A stretch of 64,000 bases of DNA from an uncultured Clostridia bacterium (lineage in GTDB: Bacteria > Bacillota > Clostridia > Christensenellales > QALW01), in NCBI GenBank assembly GCA_934465535.1, contig CAKSKV010000006.1, forward strand, positions 39,680 through 103,679, given 5' to 3'. Below are positions 35,184 through 42,157 of this stretch, piece after piece; the stretch's first letter is position 1, and every line of letters starts with the position of its first letter. The notes beneath the pieces were generated by a model. It did not search any database, was not told where the DNA came from, and worked only from the letters and a program-made list of their open reading frames with translations. Position numbers and translations under genes: made by a program.

Positions 35184-35216
35184 TGATTTGCAAATCATAA
35201 TCATATGTGCTATGAT
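35184..35216 (+). promoter_or_regulatory. palindrome-overlapped promoter of the CdaR-like gene
   Basis: TTGCAA (35188-35193), 17-base spacer, TATGAT (35211-35216). The -35 box sits inside a perfect 14-base palindrome TGATTTGCAAATCA (35184-35197), a likely operator, possibly for autoregulation. Confidence 0.6.
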
Positions 35217-35234
35217 TTAATAGGGTGATATTTT

Positions 35235-36182
35235 ATGAACAGCGCAATATATAATGAACGCGGCTTAAAGGTGGCGGGGGGCGAGGTTATGCCTCAGGCT
35301 CTGCCCGATCAGGTGTTTTTGCAGGAAATGCCCTGCTATGTAGGCGGAGTTCTGTATTTTGAACAGGATAACGGCTTTGTCGGCGCCGTGGCAATGGACG
35401 AGAATGCGGCACGGCAGGCAATCGACCGCGAGCCCACACTCAGGCAGCCCAGTGCGGAAAAGCTGTTCAAAATTGCTCTGTGCGGCGGTCTTGGGCAAAA
35501 GGATGTATCGGGCTTGTGCCGCAGGCTGCATATCCGTTTTGATGAAAGGCGGAGTGTTATCTGCGTATTGCCGGAAAGCAATGTTTCGCCGGCAATGCTG
35601 GGCGTGCTTTCAGAGGTATTTTCTTCCGATGAGGCTATGATCACGGAGATGAGCAGGGAAGAAGTGGCTGTGGTCTGCTCCGGAGTCACCGATGCAGAGC
35701 TTGCCGAAACCGCCGGGGCGATACGCGACACATTTGTTAATGAGCTTAATACCGATGTGCATATAGGTATAGGTGAAACAGCAGCAAACATAGCGGGCAT
35801 AGGCGCTTCGCGTCAGACTGCGCTTCAGGCAGCGTCAATAGGAAGGCGGCTCAGCTATAAGGGCGGAGTGTGGATATATGCAAGGCTGCTTCCCGAAATG
35901 CTGCTTGCGGGAATAGAAACCGAGTCGGTGGCGCGCCATTCGGCATTGATATCCCGTATACGGCATACAATAGATGATGAAACGGAGGAGCTGCTGGATG
36001 AGCTGTTCCGGCAGAACCTGAATATAAGCAGAACGGCAAAAGAGCTTTTCATGCACAGGAATACGCTTATTTACAGGCTGGATAAGATAAGAAAAAGCAC
36101 CGGGCTGGATGCCACAAGCTTTGATGATGCCGTAACTCTGCGTATGATTTTGGCTCTTGCAAGGCTGAATTACGAACAATAG
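35235..36182 (+). CDS. CdaR/PucR-family transcriptional regulator
   Basis: The protein has 315 residues after AGGGTGAT. The N-terminal part is a possible sensor region. The middle (about 85-230) resembles the GGDEF-like CdaR domain with HIGIGETAANIAGIGASRQTA. The C-terminus is the PucR-type helix-turn-helix with LNISRTAKELFMHRNTLIYR, followed by LDKIRKSTG. Family members respond to metabolites such as sugar acids or purines; the effector here is unknown. The next gene starts 75 bases downstream and no target operon is adjacent. Confidence 0.85.
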   Translation: MNSAIYNERGLKVAGGEVMPQALPDQVFLQEMPCYVGGVLYFEQDNGFVGAVAMDENAARQAIDREPTLRQPSAEKLFKIALCGGLGQKDVSGLCRRLHIRFDERRSVICVLPESNVSPAMLGVLSEVFSSDEAMITEMSREEVAVVCSGVTDAELAETAGAIRDTFVNELNTDVHIGIGETAANIAGIGASRQTALQAASIGRRLSYKGGVWIYARLLPEMLLAGIETESVARHSALISRIRHTIDDETEELLDELFRQNLNISRTAKELFMHRNTLIYRLDKIRKSTGLDATSFDDAVTLRMILALARLNYEQ

Positions 36183-36257
36183 CGGCCGGCAGCGGTGTCT
36201 GCGGCTGCAAACGGAGCGACTTAAACAAACAGGCTCAGGCGATGAAGGGAGAAGAGT

Positions 36258-37547
36258 ATGAAGCTTTTCGGCAATGGCGTTATGAAAAAAGAAGAAAAAG
36301 GAGCTGCAAATACTGAGGCGGCAAAAGAAAAACCGCAGGCGGAGAATGCACAAACGGCCGGCACAGGTAAAAACGCGCAGAAAAAACGCGCAGCAGAGGG
36401 TATACGCCCGTGGGTGGCGCTGCTTACATTGGTGGCGGGCTTTTTTGTGGGGGCATTTACGCAGGAAAAGCGCCTTGCGGGCAAGCTTTCCATAAGTCAG
36501 TTTGAATCAATATCGCAGGCCGCCGGAATAGTTAAGAATAATGCCGTTGAGGATTATGACAGTGAAAAAATAACTCAGATGCTGCTTGCGGGGCTTTCTG
36601 CCGGGCTTGATGACGATTATTCGCGCTATTATACTGCCGAGGAGCTTAAGCAGTATAACGATCAGAAGGACGGAGTAATAGAAGGGGGAATAGGAGTTAC
36701 TGTTGCCGTTACCGAGGCAGGCATCAAAATCACCGAGGTATACGAGGATTCTCCAGCCAAAAGCGCCGGGCTTAAAGCGGGAGATATAATACTTTCGGTG
36801 GACGGTAAAAGCACGGAAGGATTGAGCGCATCCGGGCTTGCGGAGCTTGTAAGCGGTCAAAACGGCACAAAGGTTTCGCTGCGCGTGTTAAGAGACGGTC
36901 AGGAAGCGGTTTTTGAGCCGGTTCGCGCGCATATAACAACGCCGATGGTAACGCACCGAAAGATCAATGATATAACCTATATCAAATATAAAAGCTTCCA
37001 CGGCAATGCCGTGGAAAAATTCCGCGAGGCGCTGGACTTTGCGCAGTCGCAGGGTTCAAAGGGCATAATAATCGATTTGAGGGACAATCTCGGCGGAGAT
37101 CTGGATATTATGGCCAAAACGGCGGATATGATTTTGCCGGAGGGGGAGATATTCTATGCCATGGACAAAAACGGCAAGCGTTACAGCGAAAAAAACAGCG
37201 ATGCCGATTTTGTGGATCTGCCCATAGTCATACTTATAAACGGCTATTCGGCAAGCGCCTCCGAAGCCTTTACCGGTGCTGCAAGGGATTTCAAACGAGC
37301 AGTTACCGTAGGCACAAAAACCTACGGCAAGGGAATAATGCAAACCACATATACCCTGCCCAACGGAGGAGCCTTCAAGCTTACAACGGCAAAGTATTAT
37401 CTGCCGGGCGGCGAATGCATACACAAAACGGGAATAACACCCGACTATGTTGTAGAGCTTCCGGACGGCAAAACAAGCCGCGATGCGGATATGACGGATG
37501 AACAGGACACTCAGCTCCAAAAAGCGCTGGAGCTTCTTAAAAAGTAA
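36258..37547 (+). CDS. S41-family C-terminal processing protease (CtpA-like)
   Basis: The protein has 429 residues. A charged, Lys/Glu/Ala-rich cytoplasmic N-terminus (about 50 residues) precedes one membrane helix. The outside part has a helical segment, a PDZ domain (about 135-220, with GGIGVTVAVTEAGIKI and SPAKSAGLKAGD) and the protease core. The catalytic Ser lies in GYSASASEAFTGA and the Lys in TKTYGKGIMQ. It is a membrane-anchored serine protease that trims or degrades exported proteins. The ATG at 36258 follows AAGGGAGAAG. Confidence 0.9.
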   Translation: MKLFGNGVMKKEEKGAANTEAAKEKPQAENAQTAGTGKNAQKKRAAEGIRPWVALLTLVAGFFVGAFTQEKRLAGKLSISQFESISQAAGIVKNNAVEDYDSEKITQMLLAGLSAGLDDDYSRYYTAEELKQYNDQKDGVIEGGIGVTVAVTEAGIKITEVYEDSPAKSAGLKAGDIILSVDGKSTEGLSASGLAELVSGQNGTKVSLRVLRDGQEAVFEPVRAHITTPMVTHRKINDITYIKYKSFHGNAVEKFREALDFAQSQGSKGIIIDLRDNLGGDLDIMAKTADMILPEGEIFYAMDKNGKRYSEKNSDADFVDLPIVILINGYSASASEAFTGAARDFKRAVTVGTKTYGKGIMQTTYTLPNGGAFKLTTAKYYLPGGECIHKTGITPDYVVELPDGKTSRDADMTDEQDTQLQKALELLKK

Positions 37548-37613
37548 TCTGCGTCCGGTGCGCTTTGGCATTATATATGCTTTGCAAAATGACGGTTTGC
37601 ATATAAAAAACAC

Positions 37614-37642
37614 TTTACCCAAAGCCTTATCCGTGCTATAAT
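37614..37642 (+). promoter_or_regulatory. promoter of the TM1266 leader/operon
   Basis: TTTACC (37614-37619) and exact TATAAT (37637-37642) with a 17-base spacer. Transcription would begin near 37649, about 180 bases before the next gene. Confidence 0.72.
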
Positions 37643-37648
37643 CAATTT

Positions 37649-37810
37649 GCTGAACCGGGGGAATGCGCAACAGAATGCGGTATTCTCAGGCAAGGCGCTA
37701 AAGAAATAATACTGAGGCAGGGGATGTATCCTGAGCCGAGGGAATAAGCGGATATAACTGTTCTTATAATGCAATTTCACGCCTCTTTCCTTCGGAAAGG
37801 GGCGTTTTTT
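37649..37810 (+). ncRNA. structured leader or small RNA ending in an intrinsic terminator
   Basis: The region has its own promoter and ends in a strong terminator: CGCCTCTTTCC (37780-37790) pairs with GGAAAGGGGCG (37794-37804), then six T. Inside, TATTCTC (near 37680) can pair with GGGAATA (near 37739) and enclose two hairpins, CTCAG/CTGAG and CAGG/CCTG. The terminator lies only about 20 bases before the start of the TM1266 gene, so it could be a riboswitch or attenuator, or an independent small RNA. I could not match it to a known class. Confidence 0.55.
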
Positions 37811-37829
37811 GTCCGGGAAGGAGAAATAT

Positions 37830-38132
37830 TTGCCGATGGGAAATACGGATGCAGCCGTTAAGGACAAGCTGCCGCAGCGTATAGGCGTAGTGGGCATAGT
37901 GCTGGAGGATCCGGCAAGCTGCGCACAGAATGTCAACAGGCTGCTGAGCCGCTATGCTTTTATTATCAAAGGAAGGATGGGCTTGCCTTTCGGGGAGCAT
38001 AATATCGCAGTGATATCCCTTATAGTGCAGGGCAGTACGGACAGCGTGGGGGCGCTTACGGGAAGCCTTGGTCAGATACCGGGCGTTACGGTAAAAAGTG
38101 CTCTTACATCAAAGAGTCTTGAAGAAGAATAA
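37830..38132 (+). CDS. TM1266-type regulator of the iron-only hydrogenase system
   Basis: A small ACT-like protein of about 100 residues. TTG 37830 is six bases after AAGGAG; ATG 37836 two codons later is the alternative, with a longer spacing. RIGVVGIVLEDPASCAQNVNRLLSRY starts the fold, followed by IIKGRMGLPFGEHNIAVISLIVQGSTDSVGALTGSLGQIPGVTVKS, cited here only as the two halves of a ferredoxin-like fold. In other anaerobes this family is found with [FeFe] hydrogenase maturation genes. No hydrogenase gene is in this window; an NMT1-type ABC importer follows within 35 bases. Confidence 0.8.
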   Translation: MPMGNTDAAVKDKLPQRIGVVGIVLEDPASCAQNVNRLLSRYAFIIKGRMGLPFGEHNIAVISLIVQGSTDSVGALTGSLGQIPGVTVKSALTSKSLEEE

Positions 38133-38166
38133 TACAGGTTAACAAATCAACAACAGGAGGAAGAAT

Positions 38167-39216
38167 ATGAAACGGTTTATCAATATCGCGGCTTTGACAA
38201 TTGCACTTGTTATGGCGTTTGTAACCGCCGGCTGTACGGGGGGCGGAGCAACGGCTACCGTTCCGGCGGGCACGGCTGATATTCCGACACAGAGCGCGCA
38301 GACCGAAAAGCCTTATCAGCAGCGCACACAGGTACGCATAGGCGTGCTTAACGGCCCCACCGGCATGGGAGCGGTACGGCTTATGCAGGATAATAAAGAA
38401 GAAAACACGCTTAACAGATATGACTTCCAGCAGTTTTCCGCGCCTACGGATATTCTGCCGCTGCTTATAAAAGGGGAGCTTGATATTGCGGCGGTGCCAA
38501 CAAACCTTGCGGCGACGCTGTACAATAAAACAAAGGGCGGAGTAAAGCTGCTTGCACTCAACACGCTGGGAGTGCTTTATGTACTGAGCAGGGATGAGAG
38601 CGTAAAGTCGCTGTACGATCTTGAAGGGCGCAAGGTTGTAATTTCCGGTCAGGGTTCAACGCCCGAGTATGCGTTTGATTATATTTTGGATTCAAACGGA
38701 ATAAAGGGTAAGGTGAATGTGGAGTTTGCCGCGGATCATTCTTCTCTTGTGGCCATGTGCGCAGCGGGAAAGGCAGATACGGTCGTTCTGCCGGAACCGT
38801 TTGCTACGGTGCTGCTTTCAAAAAATATAGGCTTTAATCGCTGCATTGACCTTAATAAGGAGTGGGACAGCGCAAGCCGCGGGCAAAGCATCTTCTCCAT
38901 GGGCTGCCTTGTTGTAAGAGCGGAGTTTGCGCAGCAGCAGCCGGAGGCGGTAGCCGATTTTCTGAAAGAATACGGAAATTCCGTTGAGTATGTAAACGCT
39001 GATAACGATTCGGCGGCTCAGCTTATAAAGGAGTTCGGCATTGTAGCCGATGCCGAAATAGCCAAGGCCGCGCTGCCGCAATGCAATATAGTATGTATTG
39101 ACGGACAGGATATGAAAACCAAGACCGATGCGTTCCTTAAGCTTATGCACGGATATAATCCGCAGTCCGTAGGCGGCAGCGTGCCGGGCGACGATTTTTA
39201 TTACGAAGCGGAATAA
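38167..39216 (+). CDS. NMT1/SsuA-type ABC transporter binding lipoprotein
   Basis: The protein has 349 residues after CAGGAGGAAG. A lipoprotein signal ends at the lipobox TAGC. The mature protein has the family's two lobes: RIGVLNGPTGMGAVRLM at the start, then LIKGELDIAAVPTNLAA and a VVISGQGSTPEYAFDYIL hinge region. Relatives bind sulfonates, nitrate, thiamine pyrimidine or metal ligands, so the substrate cannot be named. It forms an operon with the permease and ATPase downstream and the TM1266 regulator upstream. Confidence 0.85.
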   Translation: MKRFINIAALTIALVMAFVTAGCTGGGATATVPAGTADIPTQSAQTEKPYQQRTQVRIGVLNGPTGMGAVRLMQDNKEENTLNRYDFQQFSAPTDILPLLIKGELDIAAVPTNLAATLYNKTKGGVKLLALNTLGVLYVLSRDESVKSLYDLEGRKVVISGQGSTPEYAFDYILDSNGIKGKVNVEFAADHSSLVAMCAAGKADTVVLPEPFATVLLSKNIGFNRCIDLNKEWDSASRGQSIFSMGCLVVRAEFAQQQPEAVADFLKEYGNSVEYVNADNDSAAQLIKEFGIVADAEIAKAALPQCNIVCIDGQDMKTKTDAFLKLMHGYNPQSVGGSVPGDDFYYEAE

Positions 39217-39220
39217 AACT

Positions 39221-40027
39221 ATGAAGCAGAATAAAACCTCTGTTAAACCGGGGGGCGGCCGCAAAAAGCTTTATCGGGCAGCCGCAGCGCTTTTTTGGAT
39301 AGCCGTTTGGTGGATAGCTGCCTGCATTACGGATAATGAACTGCTTCTGCCGGCTCCGCCCGCAGTTGCGGCGGAGCTGGGCAGACTGTGCGCAGACAGC
39401 GGCTTCTGGAGCAGCATAGCGCTGTCCGTTTGCCGTATAGCGGCCGGCTTTGCAGCCGGCTGTATAGCCGGCTGCGCGCTTGCGGCCTTGGGAGCGCGGC
39501 TTCCCTTTGTACGCGCGCTGCTTTCCCCGCTTATGACTTTGCTGCGTTCCGTACCGGTGGCCTCGTTTATAATGCTGGTAATTCTCATATTAAAGCGGGA
39601 TACACTGCCGGTGTTCATTTGCTTTATTATGGTGGTGCCGCTTGTATGGAGCTCGGTGTCCATGGGGCTTGATTCGGTACCGCAGAAATATAAGGAGCTT
39701 GTGCACGCTTATTGTATGAGCGGCACGCAGAGAATATTACGGCTCTACCTGCCTTGGACACTGCCGTATTTTGCGCAGGGAGCCGTAAATGCGATGGGCT
39801 TTGCCTGGAAAGCGGGCATAGCGGCGGAGGTGCTGTGCCAGCCGGCGCTGGCCGTCGGCAGCGGTATATACAATGCTAAAATCTATCTGCAAACACCTAC
39901 ACTTTTTGCATGGACGGCCGTGGTGGTGGTTCTCAGTCTCGCGCTTGAGAAATTGCTGGAAAGCCTGCTTGCAAATATCAGGAGAAACAGAAGGTATGAT
40001 ACTGAAGGATCTGAGCGTAACGCTTGA
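39221..40027 (+). CDS. SsuC/TauC-type ABC transporter permease
   Basis: The protein has 268 residues, with about six membrane helices. A basic start is followed by the first helix near residues 20-38. The ATPase-contact loop appears as SVPQKYKELVHAYCMSGTQRI, and LPYFAQGAVNAMGFAWKAGIAAEVL is typical of the family. It starts five bases after the binding protein's stop without a clear ribosome site, which suggests coupling. Its end overlaps the ATPase gene by 32 bases. Confidence 0.87.
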   Translation: MKQNKTSVKPGGGRKKLYRAAAALFWIAVWWIAACITDNELLLPAPPAVAAELGRLCADSGFWSSIALSVCRIAAGFAAGCIAGCALAALGARLPFVRALLSPLMTLLRSVPVASFIMLVILILKRDTLPVFICFIMVVPLVWSSVSMGLDSVPQKYKELVHAYCMSGTQRILRLYLPWTLPYFAQGAVNAMGFAWKAGIAAEVLCQPALAVGSGIYNAKIYLQTPTLFAWTAVVVVLSLALEKLLESLLANIRRNRRYDTEGSERNA

Positions 40028-40541
40028 TGCAACAAAAATTATCGATCGCCTGTCCTTTGAGGCGGAAGGAGGCGCATGGGCGGTCATGGCGCCTTCCGGA
40101 GCCGGAAAAACCACGCTGCTGCGCGCAATAGCGGGGCTTATTCCTTACGAAGGCAAAGTGGAGGGAGTGGGAAAGGTTACGCTGCTTTTTCAGGATGACC
40201 GCCTTTTTCCGTGGTTAACGGCGTTAGATAATGCCGCTCTGTTTTGTAAAGATCGTGAAAAAGCGGCCGGGCTGCTTGATAAGCTCGGCCTTGGAAAATA
40301 TGCGGACATGCTTCCCTGCAAACTCAGCGGAGGAATGCAGAGAAGGGTAAGCGTTGCCGCGTGGCTTTCGGTTGACGGAGATACGCTGCTTATGGATGAA
40401 CCCACAAGAGGTCTGGATGACGAGTGGGCCCGCAAAGTGATGACGCTTGCACGGGAGCACGCAAGGGGGAAACTGCTGCTTTTCACTACTCATTCCTCCG
40501 ATATAGCCACGCATTTTGCAGACGGAATAATAACATTGTGA
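39996..40541 (+). CDS. ABC transporter ATPase of the SsuB/TauB type (short)
   Basis: The ATG at 39996 lies within the end of the permease gene; the frame upstream is only permease overlap. The protein has 181 residues, well short of the usual ~240. All motifs are present: Walker A APSGAGKTT, Q-loop LLFQDDRLFPWLTALDN, signature LSGGMQRR, Walker B TLLMDEPTRGLD and the switch His in TTHSSD. The shortening is at the C-terminus and in loops, so it should still be active. It closes the operon. Confidence 0.87.
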   Translation: MILKDLSVTLDATKIIDRLSFEAEGGAWAVMAPSGAGKTTLLRAIAGLIPYEGKVEGVGKVTLLFQDDRLFPWLTALDNAALFCKDREKAAGLLDKLGLGKYADMLPCKLSGGMQRRVSVAAWLSVDGDTLLMDEPTRGLDDEWARKVMTLAREHARGKLLLFTTHSSDIATHFADGIITL

Positions 40542-40593
40542 TAATATTCTGCCGATAATGCGGATATTGTGTTTATTGCAATACCGGCAATAG

Positions 40594-41148
40594 CTATTTT
40601 TTAGGAATATAACGCTTGAAAAAGTTCTCCTGCTCACGGGAAAAACCCCGTGGGCTTTTTGTTTTTGCTGCTTCGAATCCGCAGCCGTCATCGGGACGGC
40701 TAAAGTTTTCGCCGGAATTGTCAGCGCAGCCGCAGCCCTTCGACGGAGGGGCGGACCCATCGCTTTTGCAGGAGTCAAAGGACGGCGGAGCAGTGTTTTG
40801 ACAGGACGCAAGGCAAAGCAGCAGGGAAAGCGGGTCGAACGGCCCTGCGGAGTCCTTTGATATTAAAGCGGACAACAGGCTTGCGGTACTGCCGCTTTCC
40901 GCGCTGCTTAAAAGCTCACACAGCACAGAAAGCGCGGCATCGTTTCCGGCATTGTCTCGCTCACAGCTGTTGCAGGCCTCAGGCGCGGTGCAGCGCTTCT
41001 GCCGGTTTTCGCAGGAAAAGTATGCGTTAAAGGCGGCAAGCGCACGCCGCACGGTGCATGGCAGGCCGGGCAGCATATCGGCAAAGATGGGATAATCCCG
41101 GAAAAGCAAGTATGCAATTATCAATTGTAAGGCTTCCAGAGGCAGCAC
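40594..41148 (-). CDS. Cys-rich uncharacterised protein
   Basis: The protein has 184 residues from GTG 41148, but a GGGAGG sequence abuts that codon, so the true start is uncertain. The frame is open and protein-like upstream (residues KRPLYKYSPWE), without a standard start. The N-terminal ~40 residues form a hydrophobic helical region, the middle is Ser/Ala/Leu-rich, and cysteines are scattered or paired (QKRCTAPEACNSCE, GCGCADNSG). No family was recognised. The 3' end encodes a plus-strand terminator. Confidence 0.5.
   Translation of the reverse strand: MLPLEALQLIIAYLLFRDYPIFADMLPGLPCTVRRALAAFNAYFSCENRQKRCTAPEACNSCERDNAGNDAALSVLCELLSSAESGSTASLLSALISKDSAGPFDPLSLLLCLASCQNTAPPSFDSCKSDGSAPPSKGCGCADNSGENFSRPDDGCGFEAAKTKSPRGFSREQENFFKRYIPKK
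40632..40665 (+). terminator. terminator of the NMT1-type importer operon, inside a convergent gene
   Basis: GCTCACGGG (40632-40640) pairs with CCCGTGGGC (40647-40655), with one T-G pair, followed by TTTTTGTTTTT. The hairpin lies within the last codons of the opposing gene. Confidence 0.75.
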
Positions 41149-41336
41149 CTCCCACGGCGAATATTTATAAAGAGGTCTTTTGAATTTTTGTATACTATAT
41201 GCCGCACATGCGAAGGATAATTACTTTCTGCAGCAATAAAACAGAAGGCGGCGGCCTTTTAATGGCAGGCTTTTGTGTAACGGGAAGGGGTTTAATGCAT
41301 AGGATAAAACAGGACTCTGATAAAGGAGATATAAAG

Positions 41337-41759
41337 ATGTATAATTCAAACAACAGCTTTAACGCAAAAAATAAAAACGGTGATCCGTACGGAGAATCCC
41401 GCAATATTGGTTCAAATAATGCGGGCTTTAATAATTCAGAATCAAATGCACGGAGCAGCAGGAACGAAAAGAGCGCAGGATACGGGCAAGACGGCACATA
41501 CAGCGGCAGCGGCCGTGCGTATGTGCGCTCGGAGGAAAGACAGCGGCAATTAAAGGAGCTGCAGCGGCGATGCGCACACTATAAAGGAAAAAGCAGCCGG
41601 GAGCTGCTGGCGGAGCTTGAACGCTTAAAGGCGGCGGACGGCGGGCGCACTCTTACACCGCAGGCGATGCGCGATTTTCGAGCAAAAATAAGCCCGGCAC
41701 TGAGTGAAGAGCAGAAAAGGAAGCTGGATGCGTTGCTGGAGAGGCTGAACAAAAGCTGA
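41337..41759 (+). CDS. small uncharacterised protein with Asn/Gly/Ser-rich N-terminus
   Basis: The ATG at 41337 follows AAAGGAGA. The protein has 140 residues. The first ~65 are low-complexity and rich in Asn, Ser and Gly. The rest is helical and charged: RQRQLKELQRRCAHYKGKSS, then ELLAELERLKAADGG and a C-terminal KRKLDALLERL. No signal peptide or membrane segment. Function unknown; a spore or nucleic-acid role is only speculation. Confidence 0.55.
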   Translation: MYNSNNSFNAKNKNGDPYGESRNIGSNNAGFNNSESNARSSRNEKSAGYGQDGTYSGSGRAYVRSEERQRQLKELQRRCAHYKGKSSRELLAELERLKAADGGRTLTPQAMRDFRAKISPALSEEQKRKLDALLERLNKS

Positions 41760-41914
41760 TGTTTGCGGGCGTTCATATACGCCTAAAAACATCCGGATAA
41801 AGCAATCCGGCAGCGGCAAAGCGATAAGCAATTTTTCGGGGAGCTCGGGAAGAAAGAAAAAGCAAAAAAATGCGGTCAGGAGCACATATTTTTGCAAAAA
41901 AACGGGAAATCCGA

Positions 41915-41943
41915 TTGACAGGGAAAGGGGTATGTAATAAAAT
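41915..41943 (+). promoter_or_regulatory. promoter of the aromatic amino acid operon
   Basis: Exact TTGACA (41915-41920), 17-base spacer, TAAAAT (41938-41943). Transcription would start near 41950 and first read the Phe/Tyr-rich leader peptide. Confidence 0.75.
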
Positions 41944-41983
41944 AAATCAAACGATACAAAAGGAAAGGCATAACGGCATTTTT

Positions 41984-42070
41984 ATGAAAAGCACGGCTTT
42001 CATTTTCGGATACGCGTTTTATTTTGGCGGCTATTACTTTAGTGATTACCGTCCTGTTTGCGCTGTCTGA
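41984..42070 (+). CDS. Phe/Tyr-rich leader peptide of the aro operon
   Basis: A 28-codon frame from ATG 41984 to TGA 42068-42070. Ten codons are Phe or Tyr (five each), packed into FIFGYAFYFGGYYFSDY. It begins about 34 bases after the predicted transcription start. AAAGG ends 15 bases before the ATG, a long spacing; an in-frame ATT at 41978 would be better spaced. The peptide is followed by a terminator and then aroF. By analogy with the trp, phe and his leaders, ribosome stalling at these codons when charged tRNA-Phe or tRNA-Tyr is scarce would allow transcription to continue. Confidence 0.72.
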   Translation: MKSTAFIFGYAFYFGGYYFSDYRPVCAV

Positions 42071-42099
42071 TTTGCCGATACCGTATATAAAGTATGATT
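42071..42099 (+). promoter_or_regulatory. candidate antiterminator 5' arm of the aro attenuator
   Basis: TTGCCG (42072-42077) can pair with CGGCAA (42107-42112), and ATAC (42078-42081) with GTAT (42092-42095). This would capture CGG of the terminator's 5' arm. A ribosome that reaches the leader stop codon at 42068 would cover 42072-42081 and block this pairing. The pairing was drawn by hand. Confidence 0.45.
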
Positions 42100-42100
42100 T

Positions 42101-42132
42101 ATGACCCGGCAATTAGACCGGGTCATTTTTTA
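42101..42132 (+). terminator. attenuator terminator before aroF
   Basis: ATGACCCGG (42101-42109) pairs exactly with CCGGGTCAT (42118-42126), followed by a T-run. It ends 25 bases before the aroF start and would stop transcription of the whole operon unless overcome. Confidence 0.88.
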
Positions 42133-42157
42133 TTCAGATTTCAGGAGGACACCCATT

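Noticed and set aside
37663..37701. A short Arg-rich frame (MRNRMRYSQARR) inside the TM1266 leader, resembling a leader peptide
   Set aside because: The ribosome site abuts the first ATG, the gene downstream is not arginine-related, and twelve codons in GC-rich hairpins easily give Arg. Kept only as a note.
37649..37775. Glycine, TPP, ydaO or cobalamin riboswitch, SRP RNA or 6S RNA for the TM1266 leader
   Set aside because: Only short resemblances were found (for example CTCAGGCAA as in glycine aptamers and CTGAGCCGA as in 6S RNA); the obligatory core motifs are missing.
41990..42103. Another frame reads FILAAITLVITVLFALSD and DLPIPYIKYDL, resembling the start of an ECF transporter S component
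   Set aside because: It has no standard start with a ribosome site, is out of frame with the Phe/Tyr-rich leader, and stops at once. Hydrophobic residues follow automatically from shifting Phe/Tyr codons, so the leader-peptide reading is better supported.
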